This document shows positions 8,686 through 16,643 of a stretch of 64,000 nucleotides of DNA, one piece after another; within the stretch, counting starts at the first letter, position 1, and each line of letters begins with the position of its first letter. Origin of the DNA: Chroococcidiopsis thermalis PCC 7203 (GTDB lineage: Bacteria; Cyanobacteriota; Cyanobacteriia; Cyanobacteriales; Chroococcidiopsidaceae); assembly GCF_000317125.1 (NCBI RefSeq), contig NC_019695.1, positions 4,266,336 through 4,330,335 of the forward strand, in the 5' to 3' direction. The notes beneath the pieces were generated by a model. That model was not told the origin of the DNA. It was given only the letters and a program-made list of their open reading frames with translations, and made no database searches. The translations under genes and the position numbers were made by a program.

Positions 8686-9321
8686 ATGGATGAAGCTATC
8701 AAAAAAGTTGCGGCTTTGGGATTGCCTGGTGTAGTGCTGGTAATTACGATGGCAGCTACGGGTTTGACTGGCGCGGCTGCGATTACAGCAGCCTTAGCTT
8801 TTTTAGGTGGACCCGCTGGAATGCTTGGCGGAATTGCCGTCTTGGGACTGACGGGATTAATTACAGATGCCCTAGCCAAAGTAGGTTTGGAGGATTTTTT
8901 GACAGCAGTTTATTGCGAAAGGCGAAATTTAGAACCGCATGGCAAGCTCTTAAATGAAATTGACTCGATGTCGTTATTTGATGGCGATCTCAAAGATAGA
9001 CTCAAGCTGGCGGTGACAGACGGCTGCGGTTGCAAGACTGTGGTGGATGTTTACTTAACTGACGTGACTAAAGAAGCGATCGCGATTTTAGAAAACGTAC
9101 CTGGGATAACTCCCGCGCACCATAGAGACTTTAAAAGTTCCAACCCAATCGCGAGGCTGAGGGATGGGACAGCAGTGAGAACCTGGAAAAACCCGTTGGG
9201 GGTTGACCATGTTTTCTTGGCAGATCGCAATGACAGAATGGTTTATGGCGGTTATGTCGGCTGGATTCACAGTGAGGGATTGAGTCAAGCAATCGATCGC
9301 ATCAGGAAAGACTTGACTTGA
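8686..9321 (+). CDS. Glycine-rich membrane protein with cytoplasmic tail, 211 aa
   Basis: The first 65 residues form a glycine- and alanine-rich hydrophobic region (two or three helices: LGLPGVVLVITMAATGLTG; GGPAGMLGGIAVLGLTGLI). The remainder is a soluble domain with a Cys pair (DGCGCKTVVDVYL) and a conserved-looking end (LADRNDRMVYGGYVGWIHS). Glycine-zipper N-termini occur in membrane-inserting effector proteins, but I cannot assign a family. It is 79 bp upstream of hsdR in the same direction, so it may be cotranscribed with the restriction locus. Confidence 0.6.
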   Translation: MDEAIKKVAALGLPGVVLVITMAATGLTGAAAITAALAFLGGPAGMLGGIAVLGLTGLITDALAKVGLEDFLTAVYCERRNLEPHGKLLNEIDSMSLFDGDLKDRLKLAVTDGCGCKTVVDVYLTDVTKEAIAILENVPGITPAHHRDFKSSNPIARLRDGTAVRTWKNPLGVDHVFLADRNDRMVYGGYVGWIHSEGLSQAIDRIRKDLT

Positions 9322-9400
9322 AGTCATATACTTGGGTTTTGGGTTAAAGTGCTTGGCACAGCATACATAGTCTCGTGTTGAGGGGAGCAGTACAACAAAC

Positions 9401-12400
9401 ATGGTCGTGTCATTAAATTTCGCCTTCCTAGAAGAACACGACCCGCAGCTAGTGCGGCTGGGTGGTCTAGCCGAGCAGTATTTTGCCTCCGACCCCAATT
9501 CAAGCCTCATCAAGTTGCGTCAATTTGGGGAATTGCTAGCTGGGTTAATCGCAGCGAAAGTAGGTTTGTATGTTGCTGATGGCGATCGCCAGATAGACCT
9601 ATTGCGCCGTCTCAAAGATCGCGGCTTGTTAAACCCAGATGTAGAGCGCCTGTTTCACGAATTGCGACGAACGGGCAACGATGCCACCCACGCGCTGACA
9701 GGCGATGCTAGAACGGCTTTAAGTCACCTGAAGTATGCCCGACAGTTAGGAATTTGGTTTCACCGAGTCTCGACCAAAAATCCCAACTTTCATCCAGGTG
9801 CTTTCGTCCCACCCCCAGATCCAACCGTCGAAACCGAGGCGCTCAAACAAGAATTAGAATTACTGAGAGCCGAATTAGCTACCAGCGTCGAAGCAGCCGA
9901 ATTAGCCCAGATCGAAGCCCAACAAGAGGTGATGCGGCGTAGAGGTGCGGAAGACTTGGCACGGGAAGCAGAAGCAAAGGCGCAAGCAGCACTAGACCAT
10001 TTAGCTGCCATTCAAGCCCGTGCGGAGAGCGCCCCAGCCCAATCTATTCAACAAACGATTCAAACCGCGCAGCAGACAGAAATTGACTTAGACGAGCGGG
10101 AGACGCGCCGCCTCATTGACATCCAACTGCGAAACGCTGGCTGGTCAGCAGATTCAGAACAACTCACTTATAACAACGGCACTCGCCCCCAGAAAGGTAG
10201 AAACATGGCGATCGCCGAATGGCAAACAGCCGCAGGACGCGCCGATTATGTATTATTTGCCGGATTGCAAGCGATCGCACTCGTCGAGGCAAAGCGCCGC
10301 AGTAAAGACGTGCCTGGGATGGTTGACCAAGCCAAACGCTACAGTCGCGGCTTTTTTGTCAAGGGAGACGAAACCTTACCCAACGGTAGTCCTTGGGGAG
10401 AATTCAAAGTTCCCTTTGCCTTCGCTACCAATGGTAGGGAGTTTTTGCAACAACTGCGTACCAAAAGCGGGATTTGGTTTTGCGACCTGCGCCGAACAGA
10501 CAACCTGCGCTATCCCCTACCTACCTGGTACAGTCCCCAAGGGTTGCTCGATACCCTTGCCCAAGATGTAGAGCAAGCCCACCAAAAACTAGAAGCTGAA
10601 GGCTTCAACTACAACTTAGAATTACGCCCCTATCAAGTTAGAGCAATTCAAGCAGCAGAGTCGGAGTTAGCCAAGGGACGCAGGGAATTGCTCGTAGCAA
10701 TGGCGACGGGGACGGGGAAAACCAAAACCTGTATCGCCCTAGTCTACCGCCTGCTGAAAACCAAACGATTTCGACGAGTGCTGTTTTTAGTAGACCGCAC
10801 GGCATTGGGAGAACAAACAGCCAATGCCTTCAAAGATTCCCGCATGGAGAATCTGCAAACCTTTGCCGACATTTTTGACATCAAAGAATTAGGCGACACC
10901 GCTCCCGATCGCGATACTAAGGTACAAATTGCCACCGTTCAAAGCTTTGTCAAACGCATCCTTTACAAAGCCGACGATGCAGCAGTACCTACAGCCGACC
11001 TCTACGACTGCATTGTAGTGGACGAGTGCCACCGAGGATATTTGTTAGACAGGGAATTGAGCGATCTAGAATTTACCTTCCGCGACGAGTCCGATTACAT
11101 CTCCAAATACCGCCGCGTCTTGGAGCATTTTGATGCCGTCAAGATTGGCTTAACCGCTACTCCTGCCTTACATACGACTCAAATCTTTGGGGAACCGATC
11201 TACACCTACAGCTACAGGGAAGCGGTAATTGACGGCTGGCTCGTTGACCACGAACCGCCGATTCGTATCGTCACCGCCCTAGCTGAGGATGGAATGGTGT
11301 GGAATCCAGGCGAGGCGATGGAATTCTTCGATCCCAAAACTGGTCAACTGGATTTGGTTCACGCCCCAGATGAAGTCAGAATCGAAGTCGAGCAATTTAA
11401 TCGGCGCGTCGTCACCCCAGAATTTAACCGCGTCGTCTGTGAGGAGTTAGCCAAATATATCGATCCTTCCCTGCCAGAAAAAACCTTAATTTTCTGCGCT
11501 ACGGACGGTCATGCCGATATTGTAGTTGACCAACTTAAAATCGCCCTAGCCGCTCGATACGGCAGTGTAGAAGACGATGCAGTGGTGAAGATTACCGGAG
11601 CTGCCGATCGCCCCTTGCAACTGATCCGGCGGTTTCGTAACGAGTCTACCCCCCAAATCGCCGTGACTGTAGACCTGCTGACAACGGGGATCGACGTACC
11701 ACCGATCTGCAACTTGGTCTTCATCCGCCGCGTCAATTCCCGCATCCTCTACGAGCAAATGCTGGGACGGGCAACCCGCCGCTGCGACGAGATCGGCAAG
11801 CAAGTCTTTCGCATTTACGACGCGGTAAACTTGTACGAGGCTCTAGCCCCCGTCTCGGCAATGAAACCCGTCGCTGTCAATCCCAACATCTCTTTCGGGC
11901 AACTGCTACAGGAGCTATCTAGTGTTACAGACAGCGCTGCCGCCAGCGAAATTATCGACCAACTTCTAGCCAAACTCCAACGCCAGCGCCAGAATTTAGC
12001 TACAGACAAGCAAGAGGCAATAGAAGATCTTGCCGGAATGTCATTAGCGGATACGATCGCCTACCTGCGCTCCTCTGACCCCATGCAACTGAAACAGTGG
12101 TTCTCCGACCGCGCCGCGATCGCCCAAATTTTAGACCTGCGGGATGGTGGCACGCAACCGCTGCTGATTTCCCGCCATGCTGACGAATTGCGCTCGGTAG
12201 AACGGGGTTACGGAAATGCTCAAAAACCTGAAGACTACTTGGATAGCTTCAAAGCCTACCTGCGGGACAACTTAAATCAAATTCCCGCCCTCATCGTCGT
12301 TACCCAGCGCCCCCGCGAACTCACCAGGGCGCAACTGAAGGAAATTCGGCTATTGCTGGATGCTGCTGGCTACTCCGAAACAACATTACAAGCAGCGTGG

Positions 12401-12730
12401 CGGGAAATGACGAATGAAGACATCGCCGCCAGTATCGTCGGCTTTATCCGCCAAGCGGCTCTGGGGGATGCCTTAGTATCTTACGAACAGCGAGTAGACA
12501 GGGCGATCGCCAAAATTCTAGCCAGCCGCGCTTGGACACCGCCGCAGCGCAAGTGGTTAGAGCGGATTGCCAAACAGTTGAAAGTAGAAACCATTGTCGA
12601 TAGAGAAGCCCTAGACAAAGGCGAGTTTAAAACGCAAGGAGGATTTACGCGGATTAACAAAATTTTTGACGGGGAATTAGAAACAATTTTGGCGGAAATC
12701 AACGCCAATCTCTGGCAGGATGCCGTCTAG
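9401..12730 (+). CDS. hsdR: Type I restriction enzyme, R subunit
   Basis: ATP-dependent translocase and endonuclease subunit of a type I restriction-modification complex. Domain order: an N-terminal DUF4145/HEPN-like region (about 20-120, with RRTGNDATHA), a coiled coil (about 140-215), a PD-(D/E)xK nuclease region (about 235-330, Asp in RADYVLF and ALVEAKRRS), then an SF2 helicase with motif I MATGTGKTKT near 433, DECH near 538, LTATPA near 584 and motif VI MLGRATRRC near 788, and an EcoEI-type C-terminal domain. The 1109 residues are normal for this group. It is followed by a YefM/YoeB pair before hsdM. All key motifs look intact. Confidence 0.95.
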   Translation: MVVSLNFAFLEEHDPQLVRLGGLAEQYFASDPNSSLIKLRQFGELLAGLIAAKVGLYVADGDRQIDLLRRLKDRGLLNPDVERLFHELRRTGNDATHALTGDARTALSHLKYARQLGIWFHRVSTKNPNFHPGAFVPPPDPTVETEALKQELELLRAELATSVEAAELAQIEAQQEVMRRRGAEDLAREAEAKAQAALDHLAAIQARAESAPAQSIQQTIQTAQQTEIDLDERETRRLIDIQLRNAGWSADSEQLTYNNGTRPQKGRNMAIAEWQTAAGRADYVLFAGLQAIALVEAKRRSKDVPGMVDQAKRYSRGFFVKGDETLPNGSPWGEFKVPFAFATNGREFLQQLRTKSGIWFCDLRRTDNLRYPLPTWYSPQGLLDTLAQDVEQAHQKLEAEGFNYNLELRPYQVRAIQAAESELAKGRRELLVAMATGTGKTKTCIALVYRLLKTKRFRRVLFLVDRTALGEQTANAFKDSRMENLQTFADIFDIKELGDTAPDRDTKVQIATVQSFVKRILYKADDAAVPTADLYDCIVVDECHRGYLLDRELSDLEFTFRDESDYISKYRRVLEHFDAVKIGLTATPALHTTQIFGEPIYTYSYREAVIDGWLVDHEPPIRIVTALAEDGMVWNPGEAMEFFDPKTGQLDLVHAPDEVRIEVEQFNRRVVTPEFNRVVCEELAKYIDPSLPEKTLIFCATDGHADIVVDQLKIALAARYGSVEDDAVVKITGAADRPLQLIRRFRNESTPQIAVTVDLLTTGIDVPPICNLVFIRRVNSRILYEQMLGRATRRCDEIGKQVFRIYDAVNLYEALAPVSAMKPVAVNPNISFGQLLQELSSVTDSAAASEIIDQLLAKLQRQRQNLATDKQEAIEDLAGMSLADTIAYLRSSDPMQLKQWFSDRAAIAQILDLRDGGTQPLLISRHADELRSVERGYGNAQKPEDYLDSFKAYLRDNLNQIPALIVVTQRPRELTRAQLKEIRLLLDAAGYSETTLQAAWREMTNEDIAASIVGFIRQAALGDALVSYEQRVDRAIAKILASRAWTPPQRKWLERIAKQLKVETIVDREALDKGEFKTQGGFTRINKIFDGELETILAEINANLWQDAV

Positions 12731-12766
12731 TTCTGGCATTTGCGTCCGATTTCCTAAAAGACATCG

Positions 12767-12797
12767 TATAATTAACGTACAGATTTGCGTACATTAA
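12767..12797 (+). promoter_or_regulatory. Promoter -10 and palindromic operator of yefM-yoeB
   Basis: A perfect -10 hexamer TATAAT (12767-12772) is followed by an inverted repeat with arms TTAAcGTAC (12772-12780) and GTACaTTAA (12789-12797), ending 3 bp before the yefM start codon. The two half-sites each contain CGTACA. YefM-family antitoxins repress their own operons through palindromes with a TGTACA-like core, so this is very likely the autoregulatory operator. No good -35 element is visible. Confidence 0.65.
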
Positions 12798-12800
12798 CTT

Positions 12801-13103
12801 ATGCTGTCTTATGAAACAACTTCTCCTACCGAGGCAAGAAGCAACTTCTTTAAGTTGCTAGAGCAAGTGGTGGAGAATCATCAAGTGTTTATCATCCATC
12901 GCCGCGAAGGTGAGAATGTGGCGCTGATTTCTGAGTCAGACTTACAAAGTTTGGTAGAGACAGTTTATTTGTTGCGATCGCCTGCGAATGCGCGGCGATT
13001 ACTGGATGCAATTGAAGAGTCTCATTCTGGCAAAATTGCGCCGCAAACACCGGAAGAATTGAAGCGAGAATTAGGTTTTGGGCAAGAAAAAGAAACCCCC
13101 TAA
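12801..13103 (+). CDS. yefM: YefM/Phd family antitoxin
   Basis: 100 residues with the canonical antitoxin N-terminus (YETTSPTEARSNFFKLLEQV and VALISESDLQSL), which folds into the DNA-binding dimer; the C-terminal tail (about 65-100) would wrap the toxin. It overlaps the YoeB gene by 26 bp, and a palindromic operator lies directly upstream. It sits between hsdR and hsdM in the same orientation, so the pair is embedded in the restriction locus. Confidence 0.9.
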   Translation: MLSYETTSPTEARSNFFKLLEQVVENHQVFIIHRREGENVALISESDLQSLVETVYLLRSPANARRLLDAIEESHSGKIAPQTPEELKRELGFGQEKETP

Positions 13104-13386
13104 ACTAGATCCGCCGCCCATACAGGTAAGAGTCCCTGGCTTTAGTTCCCGCTTCAAAGAGGACTTGGGCTGGTGGTACAAAACCGATCCTGCTAAGGTA
13201 GACAAGATTTTTGACCTAGTGACAGCCGCGATCGCAGACCCATTCCAAGGTATCGGTAAGCCAGAACCTTTGAAATACTTGGGTGAAGGTCTTTGGTCGC
13301 GGCGGATTGACCTAGAGCATCGCTTAGTCTATCAAGTCAGTCACTCAAAAATTGATTTTCTCACCTGCCGCTATCACTACGAATAA
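13078..13386 (+). CDS. yoeB: YoeB/Txe family mRNA interferase toxin
   Basis: 102 residues, RelE fold. The C-terminal signature LWSRRIDLEHRLVYQV ... CRYHYE contains the Glu, Arg and His/Tyr residues used by YoeB for ribosome-dependent mRNA cleavage. The start is TTG 13078, inside the antitoxin gene; a basic leader (GKKKKPPKL) makes it slightly longer than E. coli YoeB (84 aa), so a later internal start is possible. It ends 8 bp before hsdM, implying cotranscription. Confidence 0.9.
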   Translation: MGKKKKPPKLDPPPIQVRVPGFSSRFKEDLGWWYKTDPAKVDKIFDLVTAAIADPFQGIGKPEPLKYLGEGLWSRRIDLEHRLVYQVSHSKIDFLTCRYHYE

Positions 13387-13394
13387 GATTACGA

Positions 13395-14867
13395 ATGACC
13401 GCTACCACCGATATCGTCCAAAAACTCTGGAATTTGTGTCACGTCCTGCGCGATGAGGGCATTTCCTATCTTCAGTACGTCACCGAGCTGACCTACCTGC
13501 TGTTCCTGAAGATGATGCAGGAAACGAGTAATGAAAACCAACTCCCAGAGGGCTACCGTTGGGCAGATTTGGTAGCAAAAGAAGGAGTCGAGCAGATTAC
13601 CTTCTATCGCGCTTTGCTACTGGAGTTGGGGACGCAAACAGCACAGCCAAGAGTGCAAGCAATCTTCGCCAATGCTCAAACAGCACTGAAACAGCCCCGC
13701 ATCCTCAACAAGCTGGTGACGAGTATTGATGCCCTAGACTGGTACTCTGCCAAAGAGGAGGGGCTGGGGGATATGTATGAAGGGCTGCTCCAGAAAAACG
13801 CCGAGGAGAAAAAATCGGGAGCAGGGCAGTATTTTACTCCCCGTCCGCTGATTGATTGCATGGTTGAGCTAATCCAACCCCAGCCAGGGGAAGGAGTGCA
13901 AGACCCCGCCGCTGGAACGGGAGGCTTTTTAATCGCCGCAGATCGCTACATCAAGCAGCGCACCGATGACTTATTCGACCTTTCCGAAGCCGAGCAGTCT
14001 TTTCAACGCTATCAGGCATTTTACGGCATTGAGTTAGTGCAGGATGCTCATCGCCTGTTGCTAATGAATATGATGCTACACGGGATCGAGGGGGCAGTAG
14101 GATTAGGCGATACTCTCTCCCCTGACGGACAGCGGTTGGCTAAAGCCGATGTAATTCTCACTAATCCGCCTTTTGGCACGAAGAAAGGCGGTGGTTTGCC
14201 GTCGCGGGATGACTTCACCTATCCCACTTCCAACAAACAGCTAGCCTTTTTGCAGCATATCTATCGCAGCTTGAAGCCTGGGGGACGGGCGGCGGTGGTC
14301 TTACCCGACAACGTATTATTTGAAGACGGGCAGGGTCGTCAAATTCGGGCTGATTTGATGGACAAATGCAACCTACACACGATTTTGCGCCTGCCTACAG
14401 GGATTTTCTACGCTCAAGGAGTCAAAACCAACGTGCTGTTTTTCCAGCGCGGTTTGACGGACAAGGGCAATACAAAAGCAGTGTGGATTTACGATTTACG
14501 GACGAATATGCCTGCTTTTGGCAAGCGCATACCCCTAACCAAACAGCATTTTCAGGAGTTTGAGGCGGCGTATGGGGACGATCCGAATGGGGGGAGCCAG
14601 CGCACCGATCGAGGGGAGTCAGGACGCTTCCGCTGTTTTACACGGGAGCAAATTGCCAAACGAAATGAAAACCTAGATATTTCCTGGCTGCGGGATGAAA
14701 GCTTGCAGTCGGGGGATAACCTACCCCAGCCGGATGAAATCGCAGCTTTAATTATGACGAAGTTGCAAACGGCAATGGATGAAATGGAGGCATTAACAGC
14801 TTTGCTGGAGGGGGATACAGTGGAAGAAGACCAGCCACTTGCATTTGAGTCAGATCGGGCAGAGTGA
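13395..14867 (+). CDS. hsdM: Type I modification methylase, M subunit
   Basis: N6-adenine methyltransferase subunit that with HsdS protects host DNA and with HsdR forms the restriction complex. An N-terminal HsdM_N helical domain (about 5-130, ISYLQYVTELTYLLFLKMMQ) is followed by the N6_Mtase domain with GQYFTPRPLIDCMVEL, motif I DPAAGTGGF near 170 and catalytic motif IV TNPPFG near 256. Length 490 is normal. It is followed after 47 bp by a DUF2281/PIN toxin-antitoxin pair, not directly by hsdS. Confidence 0.95.
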   Translation: MTATTDIVQKLWNLCHVLRDEGISYLQYVTELTYLLFLKMMQETSNENQLPEGYRWADLVAKEGVEQITFYRALLLELGTQTAQPRVQAIFANAQTALKQPRILNKLVTSIDALDWYSAKEEGLGDMYEGLLQKNAEEKKSGAGQYFTPRPLIDCMVELIQPQPGEGVQDPAAGTGGFLIAADRYIKQRTDDLFDLSEAEQSFQRYQAFYGIELVQDAHRLLLMNMMLHGIEGAVGLGDTLSPDGQRLAKADVILTNPPFGTKKGGGLPSRDDFTYPTSNKQLAFLQHIYRSLKPGGRAAVVLPDNVLFEDGQGRQIRADLMDKCNLHTILRLPTGIFYAQGVKTNVLFFQRGLTDKGNTKAVWIYDLRTNMPAFGKRIPLTKQHFQEFEAAYGDDPNGGSQRTDRGESGRFRCFTREQIAKRNENLDISWLRDESLQSGDNLPQPDEIAALIMTKLQTAMDEMEALTALLEGDTVEEDQPLAFESDRAE

Positions 14868-14914
14868 AAAAGCGCGATCGCATCTTCTAGAAAGCCCTAC
14901 CAATTTGGAGTAAG

Positions 14915-15175
14915 ATGATGAATTCTGAGCCATTAGCATCAACACAGCTATCTGAAGGCATTGCCAAACTCAAAATGCTCCCTGAAGAAAAACAGCTTGA
15001 AGTACTGGATTTTATTGAGTTTTTGCAAGCTAAAGTGGAGCGGCAGGGCGAAGCTAGAAGCAATTGGCAGCACGGTATATCGGCTTTAGAGGCGGCAGGT
15101 GACTTGGTTGGCTGCGTGGAGGGACCAGAAGATCTATCTGCTAACCCAGAGTATATGAAAGGATTTGGGGAGTAG
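14915..15175 (+). CDS. DUF2281-type antitoxin
   Basis: 86 residues; the central LPEEKQLEVLDFIEFLQAK is the signature of small cyanobacterial antitoxin-like proteins paired with PIN toxins. The C-terminus (AGDLVGCVEGPEDLSANPEY) resembles toxin-wrapping tails of VapB proteins. Its TAG stop overlaps the GTG start of the PIN gene by one base. ATG 14915 or 14918 may be used. Confidence 0.75.
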   Translation: MMNSEPLASTQLSEGIAKLKMLPEEKQLEVLDFIEFLQAKVERQGEARSNWQHGISALEAAGDLVGCVEGPEDLSANPEYMKGFGE

Positions 15176-15600
15176 TGAGGCAGCAAGTTTTATTAGATAC
15201 GGGTCCCCTGGTTGCTTTAGTTAATCGACGAGATCGCTTTCACCAATGGGTCAAAACAGAATGGGAGCAGATTGAACCGCCCTTGCTCACCTGTGAAGCA
15301 GTCATAACAGAAGCAAGCTTTTTATTAAGTAGTGTTTATGGCGGTCAGAAAGCCGTAATGTCTCTAATAGAACGAGGTGTAGTCCAAATTCCATTTCGCT
15401 TAGAGGAAGAAGTGGAGCTTGTGGGGGAATTGTTGGATCGCTATCAATCTATACCAATGTCGTTGGCTGATGCTTGCATGGTGCGGATGGCTGAGCGATA
15501 TACGTCAAGTTACGTGCTGACCATAGATAGTGATTTCAACATCTATCGCAAACAGAGAAATCAGCTGATTCCTGTCATTATGCCCAGTAACGATCGGTGA
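15175..15600 (+). CDS. PIN-domain toxin (VapC-like)
   Basis: 141-residue PIN nuclease. Acidic active-site residues are visible in LLDTGPLVALVNRRD (Asp 8), in TEASFLL (Glu about 43), in SLADACMV (Asp about 101) and in LTIDSDF (Asp about 120-122). It begins with GTG translationally coupled to the antitoxin. PIN toxins cleave specific RNAs. It lies between hsdM and the MntA/HepT pair. Confidence 0.85.
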   Translation: MRQQVLLDTGPLVALVNRRDRFHQWVKTEWEQIEPPLLTCEAVITEASFLLSSVYGGQKAVMSLIERGVVQIPFRLEEEVELVGELLDRYQSIPMSLADACMVRMAERYTSSYVLTIDSDFNIYRKQRNQLIPVIMPSNDR

Positions 15601-15764
15601 GTTGAATAGAGGGGTGAAGTGATAAAGATTTTTAGTGGCGATCGCAATTTATCTACATTTGTTCAGAAATAAAATAGTAAAAAATACTCTTTTTGTCAGA
15701 AAAAACTATAATACTCTAGTTTCTACAGTAATCTCGATCGACATGAATTGTAATGTAAATAATT

Positions 15765-16058
15765 ATGAGAACTTTAGAAGAGATTAAGCAACTGCTCCAG
15801 CAAAGTAAATCGGTGTTGCAGGAGAACTATAGGGTGACGGAATTAGGCATTTTTGGTTCTTATGTTCGAGGGGAGCAAAATGAAGAAAGCGATGTTGATG
15901 TCTTGATCGACTATGAAAAGGCTCCGACTCTGTTTAAGTTAGTAGAGCTTCGTAACTACTTAAATGAATTGACGGGAATGAAGGTAGATGTGGTGACTAA
16001 AAAGGGTCTAAAGCCAAGAATTCGAGAACGGGTGCTGTCAGAAGTTATTTATTTATGA
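15765..16058 (+). CDS. mntA: MNT-type nucleotidyltransferase antitoxin
   Basis: 97 residues with the minimal nucleotidyltransferase core: GSYVRGEQNEESDVDVLID fits GS-x10-DxD, and a third acidic residue is in MKVDVVT. In the HEPN/MNT family this protein AMPylates a tyrosine in HepT to block its RNase activity. The stop overlaps the HepT start by 4 bp. A possible -10 TATAAT occurs at 15707-15712, about 50 bp upstream, without a clear -35. Confidence 0.9.
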   Translation: MRTLEEIKQLLQQSKSVLQENYRVTELGIFGSYVRGEQNEESDVDVLIDYEKAPTLFKLVELRNYLNELTGMKVDVVTKKGLKPRIRERVLSEVIYL

Positions 16059-16405
16059 TGGAACGGCAGCTTGCAGAATTTTTACAGGACATTTTGGATA
16101 CGATCGCAGATATCGAAACTTTTACAGATAATGTGGAGTTTGAAGCATTTCAAGTGAATCGAGAAAAAGTTTTAGCGGTTATTAAATCAATTGAAATCTT
16201 AGGTGAAGCGGTCAAAAAAGTTCCAGACTACATTCGCAGTCAATATCCCGATATTCCTTGGAGATCTATTGCTGGAATGCGTGATGTGTTGGTACATGAA
16301 TATTGGGGGATTGATGTCAATATTATTTGGGCGACGGTACAGGAAGGATTACCATCTTTAAAGGCGGCGATCGCTGAAATTGCTACAGATGTTTCAGAAA
16401 GTTGA
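16055..16405 (+). CDS. hepT: HEPN toxin (DUF86)
   Basis: 116-residue HEPN ribonuclease. The catalytic R-x4-H motif with its modified tyrosine is present as RDVLVHEYW (residues about 89-97), and SIEILGEAVKKVP is typical of DUF86. It is coupled to mntA by an ATGA overlap. The pair is the third toxin-antitoxin module in the restriction locus. Confidence 0.9.
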   Translation: MMERQLAEFLQDILDTIADIETFTDNVEFEAFQVNREKVLAVIKSIEILGEAVKKVPDYIRSQYPDIPWRSIAGMRDVLVHEYWGIDVNIIWATVQEGLPSLKAAIAEIATDVSES

Positions 16406-16434
16406 GATTTGGACGATTAAACAGTTAGGATAGG

Positions 16435-16533
16435 TGGTTACTGGCGATCGCTCGTCTGCAACAAACCACATTTCGAGTTTCACCGAGATTGATTCAATCG
16501 CTTTTGCAACAGTACCAAAAGGAAGACAAATAG
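16435..16533 (+). pseudogene. C-terminal remnant of a DUF3368/PIN-like protein
   Basis: In the frame starting at CTG 16441 about 30 codons read ARLQQTTFRVSPRLIQSLLQ followed by a stop at 16531-16533. This resembles the conserved end of DUF3368 PIN-like proteins (phe-arg-valine-ser then Leu-Ile helix). The upstream part is missing. The identification is by resemblance only. Confidence 0.35.
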
Positions 16534-16643
16534 GAAAGGAGTTGCAGTTATGCGAATGGTTACGCGGCTACCGCAATTTAGATGCGCTGTTCTCTAAGCA
16601 GGATGACAGTTGATAAAGTTGCTTGAGTGAAGGAAGTAGTTTA

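Noticed and set aside
15693-15712. Full sigma-70 promoter before mntA (TTGTCA and TATAAT)
   Set aside because: The two hexamers are only 8 bp apart, too close for a normal promoter; only the -10-like hexamer is worth noting.
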